This document shows positions 9,829-19,027 of a DNA stretch of 52,321 nt, piece after piece. This stretch comes from an uncultured Clostridia bacterium. Its GTDB lineage: Bacteria > Bacillota > Clostridia > TANB77 > CAG-508. The notes beneath the pieces are model-generated. The model searched no databases, was not told the DNA's origin, and saw only the letters and a program-made list of their open reading frames with translations. The DNA is taken from positions 1 to 52,321 of the forward strand of contig CAKPDZ010000003.1 in the NCBI GenBank assembly GCA_934149155.1, given 5' to 3'. Made by a program: the position numbers and the translations under genes. Within the stretch, counting starts at the first letter, position 1; each line of letters opens with the position of its first letter.

Positions 9829-12800
9829 ATGAGTAAAATAGTACATATAGGAATGGATGTAGGTTCAACAACAGTAAAAATAGCAGTAATGGATGAAAAT
9901 TTTAAAAAAATATATACATCATATGAAAGACATTATTCAGATACAAAAAATACTGTATGTAAAGTACTAGAAGAATTAGTAGAAAAATATAAAGATAAAG
10001 AATTTACAATAGCATTAACAGGTTCAGGAGCAATGAGTACAGCAAGATTTTTAGATGTACCATTTATCCAAGAAGTAGTAGCATGCAAAAGAGCAGTAGA
10101 AAGATATATACCACAAACAGATGTAGTAATAGAACTTGGTGGAGAAGATGCTAAAATAATATATTTTGGAAAATCAATAGAACAACGTATGAATGGAACA
10201 TGTGCAGGTGGAACAGGTGCATTTTTAGACCAAATGGCATCATTATTAAACACAGATACAGCAGGTTTAAATGAATTAGCAAAAGGATATCAAACAATAT
10301 ATCCAATAGCTTCAAGATGTGGTGTATTTGCTAAAACTGATGTACAACCATTATTGAATGAAGGTGCAGCAAAAGAAGATATAGCTGTGTCTATTTTGCA
10401 AGCAGTTGTAAATCAAACAATATCAGGTTTAGCATGTGGAAGACCAATTAGAGGAAATGTAGCATTTTTAGGTGGACCACTTACATATTTACCAGAGTTA
10501 AGAAAAAGATTTGTAGAAACATTGCACTTAACACCAAAACAAACTATAGTACCAGAAGAAGCACACTTATTAGTTGCAAAAGGTGCATGTCTAGATGCAA
10601 AAGACATGAATCCAATTAGTGTGGAAAAATTAAAAAGCAAAATACAAGTATTAAGACAATCTCATGATACAACAACACAACCATTAAAACCACTATTTAC
10701 AACAAATGCTGAATATGAAGAATTTAAAGCAAGACATGACAAAGACAAAGTAGAAAAAAAGCCTTTATCAGAACATAAAGGAGATTGTTTTATAGGAATA
10801 GATGCGGGTTCAACAACATCAAAATTGGTTGTAACAGATAGAAATGGAGCATTATTATATTCAGCATATCAAGGAAATGGTGGAAAACCACTTGAAAGTA
10901 TTATTGAGATGTTAAAAAAACTATATTCTGTTATGCCAAAAGATGCAGTAATACGTTATAGTGGAGTTACAGGATATGGAGAAAAATTAATACAAACAGC
11001 ATTAAATGTTGACTTAAATGAAATAGAGACAATAGCACATTATACAGCAGCAAAGAAATTTGAGCCAAAAGTAACAAGCATTGTTGATATTGGTGGGCAA
11101 GACATGAAATATATTAAATTAAAAAATAAAACAATTGACAATATCATGTTAAATGAAGCTTGCTCATCAGGATGTGGTTCATTTATAGAGACATTTGCAA
11201 AGAGCTTAAATTTAAGTATAGAAGAATTTGTAAAAGAAGCATTAGAAGCCCAAAATCCAGTAGATTTAGGATCAAGATGTACAGTATTTATGAATTCTAA
11301 AATAAAACAAGCACAAAAAGAAGGATATTCAGTAGGAGATATATCAGCAGGACTATCATATTCAGTAATAAAAAATGCAATTCAAAAAGTAATGAAAATA
11401 AGAGATGTAAAAAAATTAGGAAGCCATATTGTTGTACAAGGTGGAACCTTCTATAATGAAGCAGTATTAAGAGCATTTGAATTAATTGTTGGAAGAAATG
11501 TTATAAGACCAGATATTGCAGGGCTTATGGGAGCATATGGAATGGCATTGTTAGCATGTGAACAATATGAAGCAAATATGGATATGGAATATCATTCAAC
11601 ACTTGCAACAATAGAAGAAATTGACAAATTAGACATAAAAGTAACACATACAAGATGTAATGGATGTGAAAATCATTGCCAATTAACAATAAATAGATTT
11701 AGTAATGGAAAAAGACATATATCTGGAAACAGATGTGAAAAAGGTGAGGGAATAGTAAATGAACACAAAGATTTGCCAAACCTTGTAAAATATAAATATG
11801 AAAGAATTTTTGATTACGCACCATTAGAAGAAAAAGATGCACCTAGAGGAACAATTGGAATACCAAGAGTTTTGAATATGTATGAAGATTATCCATTCTG
11901 GTTTACATTATTCACAAATCTAGGATTTAGAGTAATAATCTCAGAAAAAAGTACAAGAAAGATATATGAAAAAGGTATTGAATCAATGCCATCAGAATCA
12001 GTATGTTATCCAGCAAAATTAGCACACGGACATGTTATAAGTTTAATACAAAAAGGAATAAAAACAATATTTTATCCTTGTATGCCATATTCAAGAAAAG
12101 AATATCAAGATGCAAATAACAGATATAATTGTCCAATAGTAATTTCATATTCAGAAGTACTAAAAAATAATGTGGAAGAATTAAAGGCAGATGACATAAA
12201 ATTTATTAATCCATTTTTACCATTTGAATCTAAAGCATTATTAAAAAGAATGATAGAATTACCAGAATTTGCAGAATATAATTTTACTAAAAAAGAGCTA
12301 AAAAATGCAATAGAAAAAGCACAGACAGAATATCAAAAATGTAGAGAAGATATTCATAATAAAGGAAAAGAAACAATTGAATATATTGAGAAAAATAATT
12401 TGAGAGGAATCGTTTTATCAGGTAGACCATATCACATAGACCCTGAAATAAACCATGGAATTGATACATTAATTACAAGTTTAGGAATGTGTGTATTAAC
12501 AGAAGATAGTGTTGCAGATAAAACATTACCAGAAAGACCACTTCGTGTTGTTGACCAATGGATGTTCCATTCTAGATTATATGCAGCAGCAGATTTTGTT
12601 GGAAGACACGACAACTTAGAATTAGTGCAAATAAATTCATTTGGATGCGGAGTTGATGCTGTAACAACAGATGAAGTTGAAGAGATTTTAACAAGTTTTG
12701 GTAAAATGTATACATTAATAAAAATTGATGAAGTAAATAATCTTGGAGCTGTGAGAATTCGTTTACGTTCATTATTAGCAAGCATAAATAAACGTCTAAA

Positions 12801-14136
12801 TTCTAAAAAAGATGAGAAGGAAAATGGAGAATATTATTTGAAAAGAAATTCTTTTACAGAAGAAATGAAAAAAGAATATGTAATATTAATACCACAAATG
12901 GCACCAATTCACTTTGATTTTATCGAACCAGTGTTACAAAGTGAAGGATATAAAGCCAAACTTTTAAGAGAATGTACACCAAATACTATAGAAACAGGAT
13001 TAAAATATGTAAATAATGATGCATGTTATCCATCAATTATTACAACAGGTCAAATGATAGAAGCATTAGAATCTGGAGAATATGATGTAAATAAAACAGC
13101 ATTAATAATGTCACAAACAGGTGGAGGATGTAGAGCTACAAATTATATTGGATTTATTCGCAAAGCATTAAAAGATGCGGGATTTGAACAAGTGCCAGTA
13201 ATCTCATTTAATGTTGTAGGAATGGAAAAAAATCCGGGATTTAAGTTGACTATTTCATTAGCAGAAAAGCTTATAAAAGCTATGGTATTAGCAGATTTAT
13301 TACAAAAAATGCTTTATAAAAATAGGGCATATGAAAAAAACAAAGGTGAAACAGAGAAAATATTCAATGAGTGGATGGAAAAGGCTATTAAACTTGCAAT
13401 AAATAGTAGTGCAAAAGAATTTTCTGTTGGAATCTATCAAATGGTAGATGATTTTGAAAAGATTGAATGGAATACAAAACAAGAAAAGCCAAAGGTTGGA
13501 ATTGTTGGAGAAATCTTGATTAAATATCATCCATTTGGAAATAATTATGTAGCAAATTTATTAGAAAAAGAAGGAGCAGAAGTAGTTCTTCCAGACTTTA
13601 TGGGATTTGTTAAATATGTTACTGCAAATGGTGTAATAGCGAATAGATTGCTTAAAGGAAGACAAATGAAGTCTATAATATCTCAAACAGGAATAAAATT
13701 GATTAATTTGTTTGAAAAAGATGCGAAAAAAGCATTAGAAAAATCTAAAAAAGGTTATTTGCCAACTTGTGATATTTGGCATTTGGCTGATAATGTTCAA
13801 TCAGTTTTATCAACAGGAAATCAAACTGGAGAAGGTTGGTTCTTAACAGCAGAAATGCTTGAATATATGGAAAATGGCATTCAAAATATAGTTTGTGTTC
13901 AACCTTTTGCATGTTTGCCTAACCATGTTGTTGGTAAAGGGGTAATTAAAACTATAAGAGATACATATCCAGATGCTAATATTGTGCCTGTTGATTATGA
14001 TCCTGGTGCTAGTGAGGCTAACCAAACTAATAGAATTAAACTTCTTATGACTGTTGCTAAAGATAATTTGAAGACTAAACAAAAAGAGAAAAAAGCTTTG
14101 CAAAAGGAAAATGATGAAGCAAAAATTAAATTATAA
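9829..14136 (+). CDS. 2-hydroxyacyl-CoA dehydratase activase-family giant protein (two BadF-type ATPase domains plus DUF2229)
   Basis: A member of the BadF/BadG/BcrA/BcrD ATPase family, whose small members drive ATP-dependent electron transfer to 2-hydroxyacyl-CoA dehydratases. The ATG at 9829 follows AAGGA (9813-9817); the frame is open further upstream, but that part is not conserved-looking. The 1435-residue product has two ASKHA domains: GMDVGSTTVK, GGEDAK and CAGGTGAF in the first, GIDAGSTTSK, GGQDMK and SGCGSF in the second. A Cys-containing linker (CNGCENHC) precedes a DUF2229-type half (IGIPRVLNMYEDYPFW, conserved Cys pairs). This fused form of about 1400 residues is common in anaerobic Firmicutes, often without a neighbouring dehydratase, as here. 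Its substrate is unknown. Confidence 0.88.
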   Translation: MSKIVHIGMDVGSTTVKIAVMDENFKKIYTSYERHYSDTKNTVCKVLEELVEKYKDKEFTIALTGSGAMSTARFLDVPFIQEVVACKRAVERYIPQTDVVIELGGEDAKIIYFGKSIEQRMNGTCAGGTGAFLDQMASLLNTDTAGLNELAKGYQTIYPIASRCGVFAKTDVQPLLNEGAAKEDIAVSILQAVVNQTISGLACGRPIRGNVAFLGGPLTYLPELRKRFVETLHLTPKQTIVPEEAHLLVAKGACLDAKDMNPISVEKLKSKIQVLRQSHDTTTQPLKPLFTTNAEYEEFKARHDKDKVEKKPLSEHKGDCFIGIDAGSTTSKLVVTDRNGALLYSAYQGNGGKPLESIIEMLKKLYSVMPKDAVIRYSGVTGYGEKLIQTALNVDLNEIETIAHYTAAKKFEPKVTSIVDIGGQDMKYIKLKNKTIDNIMLNEACSSGCGSFIETFAKSLNLSIEEFVKEALEAQNPVDLGSRCTVFMNSKIKQAQKEGYSVGDISAGLSYSVIKNAIQKVMKIRDVKKLGSHIVVQGGTFYNEAVLRAFELIVGRNVIRPDIAGLMGAYGMALLACEQYEANMDMEYHSTLATIEEIDKLDIKVTHTRCNGCENHCQLTINRFSNGKRHISGNRCEKGEGIVNEHKDLPNLVKYKYERIFDYAPLEEKDAPRGTIGIPRVLNMYEDYPFWFTLFTNLGFRVIISEKSTRKIYEKGIESMPSESVCYPAKLAHGHVISLIQKGIKTIFYPCMPYSRKEYQDANNRYNCPIVISYSEVLKNNVEELKADDIKFINPFLPFESKALLKRMIELPEFAEYNFTKKELKNAIEKAQTEYQKCREDIHNKGKETIEYIEKNNLRGIVLSGRPYHIDPEINHGIDTLITSLGMCVLTEDSVADKTLPERPLRVVDQWMFHSRLYAAADFVGRHDNLELVQINSFGCGVDAVTTDEVEEILTSFGKMYTLIKIDEVNNLGAVRIRLRSLLASINKRLNSKKDEKENGEYYLKRNSFTEEMKKEYVILIPQMAPIHFDFIEPVLQSEGYKAKLLRECTPNTIETGLKYVNNDACYPSIITTGQMIEALESGEYDVNKTALIMSQTGGGCRATNYIGFIRKALKDAGFEQVPVISFNVVGMEKNPGFKLTISLAEKLIKAMVLADLLQKMLYKNRAYEKNKGETEKIFNEWMEKAIKLAINSSAKEFSVGIYQMVDDFEKIEWNTKQEKPKVGIVGEILIKYHPFGNNYVANLLEKEGAEVVLPDFMGFVKYVTANGVIANRLLKGRQMKSIISQTGIKLINLFEKDAKKALEKSKKGYLPTCDIWHLADNVQSVLSTGNQTGEGWFLTAEMLEYMENGIQNIVCVQPFACLPNHVVGKGVIKTIRDTYPDANIVPVDYDPGASEANQTNRIKLLMTVAKDNLKTKQKEKKALQKENDEAKIKL

Positions 14137-14140
14137 AAAA

Positions 14141-14173
14141 TTGCACCGTTGGGACCGGTTCTCTGCGGTGCAA
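14141..14173 (+). repeat. Dispersed palindromic element, copy A
   Basis: Stem TTGCACCG/CGGTGCAA (14141-14148/14166-14173) encloses the core GGGACCGGTTCTC. It begins five bases after the activase stop codon. Compared with the other copies, the stem bases ACA/TGT have become CCG/CGG on both arms, a compensatory change. It may also act as a terminator, but no T-run follows. Confidence 0.85.
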
Positions 14174-14361
14174 ACTTTTATGCAGAAAGTCTTGCTAAAT
14201 GTAGTGAAATATGTTATATTAAAGTCATAATTAATTTATGGTATGAAATGCAACTTAGGGAATACATAAGTGAAATTTATTTTTGTGAATTTTTTCAGTA
14301 GCTTGATTCAAATAAAAAGAAATCAGTTTAAAAAATATTATAGAATGGAGTTGTTGCCTGA

Positions 14362-15225
14362 ATGGAAAATGACAAATTAGAGATAATTTCAAATCTTTTT
14401 GAAGGAAAAGAAATAAGGAGTGTTTGGGATGCTGAAAAAGAAGAATATTATTTTAGTGTAGTTGATGTTATTGGAGCATTGACTAATAGTAATATTCCTA
14501 AAAGATATTGGTCAGATTTAAAGAAAAAATTAATTGAAGAAGGAAGTCAGTTGTACGAAAATATCGTACAACTGAAAATGAAATCTCAAAAGGATGGAAA
14601 AAATTATTCTACAGATACATTGGATACTAAGGGGATATTAAGACTTATAGAATCAATTCCAAGCCCCAAAGCAGAACCTTTTAAAGTATGGCTTGCTCAA
14701 ATGGGAAAAGAGAGGATTGATGAAGTTTTTGACCCAGAACTTGCTGTTAATCGTGCAGTGGATTATTATAGAAATAAAGGATATTCGGATAAATGGATTG
14801 AATCTAGATTGAAAGCGATTTTAGATAGAAAAAAATTAACTGATGTATGGAAAGAAAATGGAATAGTGCAAAATTATGAATATGCAGTATTAACAAATGA
14901 AATATATCAAGAATGGTCTGGAATGAAAGCAAGGGAATATAAAGATTATAAAAATATTAGGAAAGAATCGTTAAGAGATAATATGACAGATGTTGAAGTA
15001 GCCTTAGCTAATTTAGGAGAAATTGCAGCAAGAGAGCTTGCCAAAGAACATAAACCTTATGGACTTAAAGAAAATAAAAAGATTGCGAAAAAAGGTGGAC
15101 ATGTAGCCAAAGTTGCAAGAGAAGATATGGAAAAAGAACTTGGAAAATCTGTTATTAGTAAAGAAAATGCCTTAAATTATCAATACATAGATGAGAAGAA
15201 ATTACCTAAAAAATCAGATATGTGA
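14362..15225 (+). CDS. Bro-N / DinD-like protein
   Basis: The 287-residue product has an N-terminal Bro-N-like domain (about residues 8-110: 'RSVWDAEKEEYYFSVVDVI', 'STDTLDTKGILRLIESIPS', 'PFKVWLAQMGKERI'). It is followed by a helical C-terminal half resembling the DNA-damage-inducible protein D / phage antirepressor group ('DPELAVNRAVDYYRNKGYSDKWI'). Such genes are commonly mobile or phage-derived, yet no other phage gene is nearby. The GGAG at 14347-14350 supports the ATG at 14362. The 188-base gap before it holds palindromic copy A and otherwise nothing I can name. Function in the cell is unknown. Confidence 0.75.
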   Translation: MENDKLEIISNLFEGKEIRSVWDAEKEEYYFSVVDVIGALTNSNIPKRYWSDLKKKLIEEGSQLYENIVQLKMKSQKDGKNYSTDTLDTKGILRLIESIPSPKAEPFKVWLAQMGKERIDEVFDPELAVNRAVDYYRNKGYSDKWIESRLKAILDRKKLTDVWKENGIVQNYEYAVLTNEIYQEWSGMKAREYKDYKNIRKESLRDNMTDVEVALANLGEIAARELAKEHKPYGLKENKKIAKKGGHVAKVAREDMEKELGKSVISKENALNYQYIDEKKLPKKSDM

Positions 15226-15310
15226 AAAGAATAATTTTATATAAACCATTGTACTTTAAAAATATATATGATAAAATAACAATTGATTTTATTTTTAAAG
15301 GAGAAAAAAT

Positions 15311-16093
15311 ATGTTAATAGAAATAGAAAAATATATAGCATTATTTTTTATATACTCATTTGCAGGATGGGTAATGGAAACAGTACAAATATCAATAAGA
15401 CAAAAGAAATTTGTAAACAGAGGATTTTTAATAGGACCATATTGTCCAATATATGGATGTGGAGTATTATTAATAACATTATTATTACAAAAATATGCAG
15501 GAGATGTACCATTAACATTTATATTATCTATTCTAATTTGTGGAACACTGGAATATATGACAAGTTATGTTATGGAAAAAATATTTAAAGCAAGATGGTG
15601 GGATTATAGCCAAAGAAAATTCAATATAAATGGACGTATATGTTTAGAAACACTTATACCATTTGGAATAGCAGGAACATTTATATTATATATAGCGAAT
15701 CCATTTATAATGAAATATATAAATATGATACCAGAATTAGGATTGCACATATTTACATTAGTATTTTTATTAATCTACGTTACAGATATGATTGTATCAT
15801 TTAAAATAATTCTTAACCTAAAAGAAATGACAAAAGAATTTAAAGACAATACAGTAGAAATATCAACAAAGGTAAAAAAGATTATCAGAAAAAAATTATT
15901 TTTATACAAAAGACTTGCTCGTGCATTCCCTAAAATTCAAAATAATATATTATATGATAAATGGGATGAAATGAAAAAGAAAATAGAAGAATCTAAAGAA
16001 GAAATTGCTCTAAAAATAGATAATTCTAAGAAAGAAATAAGAAATAAAATTGATTCATCTAAGCAAAGTTTCAAGAAGAATAAATCAAAATAA
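15311..16093 (+). CDS. Putative ABC-transporter type IV membrane protein (CmpB family, PF06541)
   Basis: The 260-residue integral membrane protein has an N-terminal 'FFIYSFAGWVMETV' segment, 'RGFLIGPYCPIYGCG', and 'ARWWDYSQRKFNINGRICLETLIPFG', all typical of the CmpB-like family. About five helices are followed by a Lys/Glu-rich coiled-coil tail (residues about 165-260). Despite the family name there is no ATPase neighbour, so transport is unproven. An AAAGGAG precedes the ATG at 15311. An overlapping frame at 15283-15588 is a shadow. Confidence 0.8.
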   Translation: MLIEIEKYIALFFIYSFAGWVMETVQISIRQKKFVNRGFLIGPYCPIYGCGVLLITLLLQKYAGDVPLTFILSILICGTLEYMTSYVMEKIFKARWWDYSQRKFNINGRICLETLIPFGIAGTFILYIANPFIMKYINMIPELGLHIFTLVFLLIYVTDMIVSFKIILNLKEMTKEFKDNTVEISTKVKKIIRKKLFLYKRLARAFPKIQNNILYDKWDEMKKKIEESKEEIALKIDNSKKEIRNKIDSSKQSFKKNKSK

Positions 16094-16138
16094 ATATTAA
16101 AGTATTAACTGAATAAAATATAGATGGAGGTACTAGTA

Positions 16139-16765
16139 ATGGGAACTAATTATATTGTTATAGGTGATAGTATTACATATGGAATTGGTGATTTTGAAAG
16201 TGGTGGTTGGGCTACTATGTTTAAAAAATATATTATTAATAAAGATGATTCAAAAGTATGTAATAATTATGTTCATGTTGCCGCTTTTCCAGGAGCTACA
16301 AGCACTGATATATTAAACAAAATAGAAAGCATATTGAAATCATTTAATCATAAAGAATTTACAAATACAATTATACTTTCTATTGGAATTAATGATACTC
16401 AAGAATTTAATGGTAATTATAAAAATAGTATTGAACAATATAGAACAAATATAGAACAGATTGCAAAATGTGTTATGGATAAAGGGTTCAATATGATAAT
16501 CTTAGGATTAACAAGAATAGAAAGTGATGAGAAATTCTTGTGGAAACCTAACAAATATTATAATAATGACATAATATCAGAATATGATAAAGATTTATCA
16601 TTAATTTTAGGTTATGATGGTGAATTAAAAGAATTCTGTAAGAATAATAGAATTAAATATATTCCAATGCAAGAGGTATTAAAGAAAGAAGATTTTATAG
16701 ATGGTCTACACCCAAATCATAATGGGCATAAGAAAATTTTTGAAAAAATTATTGATAATATATAA
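16139..16765 (+). CDS. SGNH/GDSL-family hydrolase
   Basis: Predicted esterase/lipase-type hydrolase. It shows block I GDSITYG (Ser nucleophile), block III 'SIGIND', and block V 'DGLHPNHNGH' with the catalytic Asp and His. The ATG at 16139 is preferred because GGAGG lies 9 bases upstream; the in-frame ATG at 16124 overlaps that Shine-Dalgarno. The product is 208 residues with no signal peptide, so it is likely cytoplasmic. Its substrate cannot be inferred. Confidence 0.85.
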   Translation: MGTNYIVIGDSITYGIGDFESGGWATMFKKYIINKDDSKVCNNYVHVAAFPGATSTDILNKIESILKSFNHKEFTNTIILSIGINDTQEFNGNYKNSIEQYRTNIEQIAKCVMDKGFNMIILGLTRIESDEKFLWKPNKYYNNDIISEYDKDLSLILGYDGELKEFCKNNRIKYIPMQEVLKKEDFIDGLHPNHNGHKKIFEKIIDNI

Positions 16766-16808
16766 GAGATGTATCATGAATAATATCAGAATTATACATG
16801 CTAATAAA

Positions 16809-16840
16809 AAGGTGTAGCTCAGAAAACTATACCTTAAATT
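16809..16840. terminator. Bidirectional terminator between the convergent SGNH hydrolase and dapA
   Basis: AAGGTGTAG (16809-16817) pairs with CTATACCTT (16827-16835) with one G-T pair. A-rich and T-rich flanks lie on either side. It overlaps the dapA stop codon. Confidence 0.6.
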
Positions 16841-17721
16841 TTACTATCGTACTTTTGAGCAAGTTTATCCTTTAAAATATTAGAACATTCAATTAAAGGA
16901 AGTCTTGGGATTCCAAAATCAAAACCAAGTAAGTTGATGGCATATTTTACTGGAATGGGATTAGTTTCAGCAAACAATTCTTCAATTAAAGGCAAGGCTT
17001 GCAATTGATAATAGCATGCTTCATCAGGTGCCTTCTTAAAAAATGAATTTGTAATGCTACAAGTAAGTTTTGGAGCTACATTAGATAAGACTGAAATTAC
17101 CCCTTTTCCACCAAGCGAAAGAATAGGGCAAATCTGATCATCATTTCCAGAATAGATTGAAAAATCATTACCACATAATGAGGCAATTTTTGAAACTTGG
17201 GATATATTGCCACTAGCTTCTTTTATACCAATAATATTATCAATTTTTGATAATTCAAAACAAGTTGATGGTTCAATATTCATGCCGGTTCTACTAGGAA
17301 CGTTATATAAAATTATTGGAATAGAAACAGATTCAGCAATTGCTCTAAAATGAGCTATAAGACCTGATTGAGTAGTTTTATTATAATAAGGAGTAACTAC
17401 TAATAAACCATCAGCTCCAAGTTTTTCTGCTATAATAGACATTTCGATTGCTGAAGTAGTGTTATTTGAACCAGTTCCTACAATGATAGGAATCTTGTGA
17501 TTACTAGAATTAACAGTTTCAACAGCACAAGTTATAGCATTGATTTTTTCTTGTTTTGTCATAGTGCTAGATTCTCCTGTAGTACCACAAACAACAAGAG
17601 CATCAACTCCAGAAGATATTTGAAATTGTATGAATTTTTTGAATTCTCCAGTATTAACACCAGTTTCATTAAATGGAGTGGCAAGAGCTGTTGCAACTCC
17701 AGTAAATAGACATTTTTTCAT
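16834..17721 (-). CDS. dapA: 4-hydroxy-tetrahydrodipicolinate synthase
   Basis: Condenses pyruvate with aspartate semialdehyde, the first committed step to diaminopimelate, lysine and spore dipicolinate. The 295-residue (beta/alpha)8 enzyme shows GTTGE (47-51), 'YYNKTTQSG', Tyr139 in 'LYNVPSRTGMN' and the Schiff-base Lys167 in 'GIKEASG'. Its start overlaps the asd stop by 4 bases (ATGA, 17718-17721), so the two are co-transcribed and probably translationally coupled. Confidence 0.95.
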   Translation of the reverse strand: MKKCLFTGVATALATPFNETGVNTGEFKKFIQFQISSGVDALVVCGTTGESSTMTKQEKINAITCAVETVNSSNHKIPIIVGTGSNNTTSAIEMSIIAEKLGADGLLVVTPYYNKTTQSGLIAHFRAIAESVSIPIILYNVPSRTGMNIEPSTCFELSKIDNIIGIKEASGNISQVSKIASLCGNDFSIYSGNDDQICPILSLGGKGVISVLSNVAPKLTCSITNSFFKKAPDEACYYQLQALPLIEELFAETNPIPVKYAINLLGFDFGIPRLPLIECSNILKDKLAQKYDSKI

Positions 17722-18713
17722 TCTTGAATCATCCTTTCCATAATTTGAATTGCATTGCTAGCTGCACCTTTTCTTAAATTGTCAGCTACGACCCACATAT
17801 TAAGACCATTTTTTACACTAAAATCTTTTCTGATTCTGCCAACAAAGACTTCATCATGTCCTTTTGCAGTTGAAGCTAATGGGTATAGATTATTGCTAGG
17901 ATTGTCTTCAACAATAATACCAGGAGCATTTTTTAATATAGATGTTGCTTTTTCAACAGAGACTTCTTTTTCGAATTCAATATTTATACTTTCACCATGA
18001 CAGTTACTAACAGGAACCCTGACAGTTGTTGCTGTAATTGGCAAATGAGGATGACCTAATATTTTGCGAGTTTCATTTACCATTTTCATTTCTTCTTTTG
18101 TATATCTGTTAAGTAGAAAAATATCAATATGAGGCAAACAGTTATCGTAAATAGGATGTGGAAATTTTACTAAAGGTTTATCAATTTTTTTTCTACCATT
18201 TTCTAAATCTTCTAGCCCTAGTTTTCCGGCACCTGATACGGCTTGATATGTAGAATATACAATTCGCTTTATTTTAAAATTATCATCTAAAGGTTTTAAA
18301 GCAACAACTGCTTGAATTGTAGAACAATTAGGGTTTGCAATTATATTATGATGTGTAATAATGTCCTGAAAATTGACTTCTGGAACAATTAGAGGAACAT
18401 CATCATCCATTCTGAATGCATTACTATTATCGATTACAATACATCCTTTTGATGCTGCAATTGGTGCGAAATGTTTAGATATTTCGCCACCAGCAGAGAA
18501 AATTGCAAAATCAAATCCAATATCAAAAGAATCTTCTTTTAATTCTTGAACTATATAATTTGTATTAAAAAAGTTCAGTGTGGTCCCAGCTGATTTACTT
18601 GAACTAAATAGAGTATATTCAAAATTGGGTAAATTTTTTTCTTCTAATATTTTTAATGCTGTTCTTCCGACTAAACCAGTTGCTCCAACAAGTGCTAATT
18701 TATAATTTTTCAT
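17718..18713 (-). CDS. asd: Aspartate-semialdehyde dehydrogenase
   Basis: Reduces aspartyl phosphate to aspartate semialdehyde with NADPH, supplying DapA. The 331-residue protein has the N-terminal NADP motif 'GATGLVG', the catalytic Cys130 in 'NPNCSTIQ', and 'AVSGAGKLGLEDL'. It has AAAGGAG before the ATG and a predicted promoter 18821-18849 on the minus strand. With dapA it forms a two-gene lysine/DAP operon divergent from ymdB. Confidence 0.95.
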   Translation of the reverse strand: MKNYKLALVGATGLVGRTALKILEEKNLPNFEYTLFSSSKSAGTTLNFFNTNYIVQELKEDSFDIGFDFAIFSAGGEISKHFAPIAASKGCIVIDNSNAFRMDDDVPLIVPEVNFQDIITHHNIIANPNCSTIQAVVALKPLDDNFKIKRIVYSTYQAVSGAGKLGLEDLENGRKKIDKPLVKFPHPIYDNCLPHIDIFLLNRYTKEEMKMVNETRKILGHPHLPITATTVRVPVSNCHGESINIEFEKEVSVEKATSILKNAPGIIVEDNPSNNLYPLASTAKGHDEVFVGRIRKDFSVKNGLNMWVVADNLRKGAASNAIQIMERMIQE

Positions 18714-18820
18714 AGTTGGTCTCCTTTTAAAATTTATTACTATAAAATTGTATTCTAAAATATTGGATATATTACAACTTTTTTAATAGGTTTAATAGAA
18801 CTATGAATTGTAGCCAATAT

Positions 18821-18849
18821 ATTAGAATTTATATGTCGAAGTTTGTCAA
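18821..18849 (-). promoter_or_regulatory. Predicted sigma-A promoter of asd-dapA containing a Spo0A-box-like 7-mer
   Basis: On the minus strand, TTGACA (18844-18849), a 17-base spacer and TCTAAT (18821-18826). The 7-mer TGTCGAA, the consensus 0A box, lies on the plus strand at 18834-18840, inside the spacer. The 0A assignment is a motif match only. Confidence 0.5.
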
Positions 18850-18859
18850 ACGAATTTCC

Positions 18860-18889
18860 TTGACAAAACAAATATATAGATAGTATAAT
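18860..18889 (+). promoter_or_regulatory. Predicted sigma-A promoter of ymdB
   Basis: TTGACA (18860-18865), 18-base spacer, TATAAT (18884-18889), 139 bases before the ymdB GTG. A second candidate, TTGACT (18958-18963), 17 bases, TAAAAT (18981-18986), lies closer. The rest of the 18714-19027 gap holds no gene that I can see. Confidence 0.6.
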
Positions 18890-19027
18890 AGACACACAAA
18901 AGATAAAATTTTTATATCAATTATTTAAATCAGAAAATTGAATTTTAAATCTCAAACTTGACTAACTATCCAGAAAATGTTAAAATAATCAGCAGAATGT
19001 AAAAGAAGATAGAAAGAAGGAAAAAAA

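Noticed and set aside
10413..12785. Long reverse-strand frames inside the activase gene (also inside recA, recJ, aspS and others)
   Set aside because: Antisense shadows of AT-rich coding sequence: Leu/Ser/Ile/Phe-rich, without ribosome sites or family motifs.
12640..13140. A separate 2-hydroxyacyl-CoA dehydratase gene next to the activase
   Set aside because: The Cys-containing dehydratase-like segments belong to the same continuous DUF2229 half of the giant protein; no separate subunit genes exist in the window.
14174..14361. Short reading frame (16 codons) after palindromic copy A
   Set aside because: No ribosome-binding site, and too short to support.
15283..15588. Plus-strand frame overlapping the CmpB-like gene
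   Set aside because: It is a +1 shadow; the overlapping frame has family motifs and a Shine-Dalgarno.
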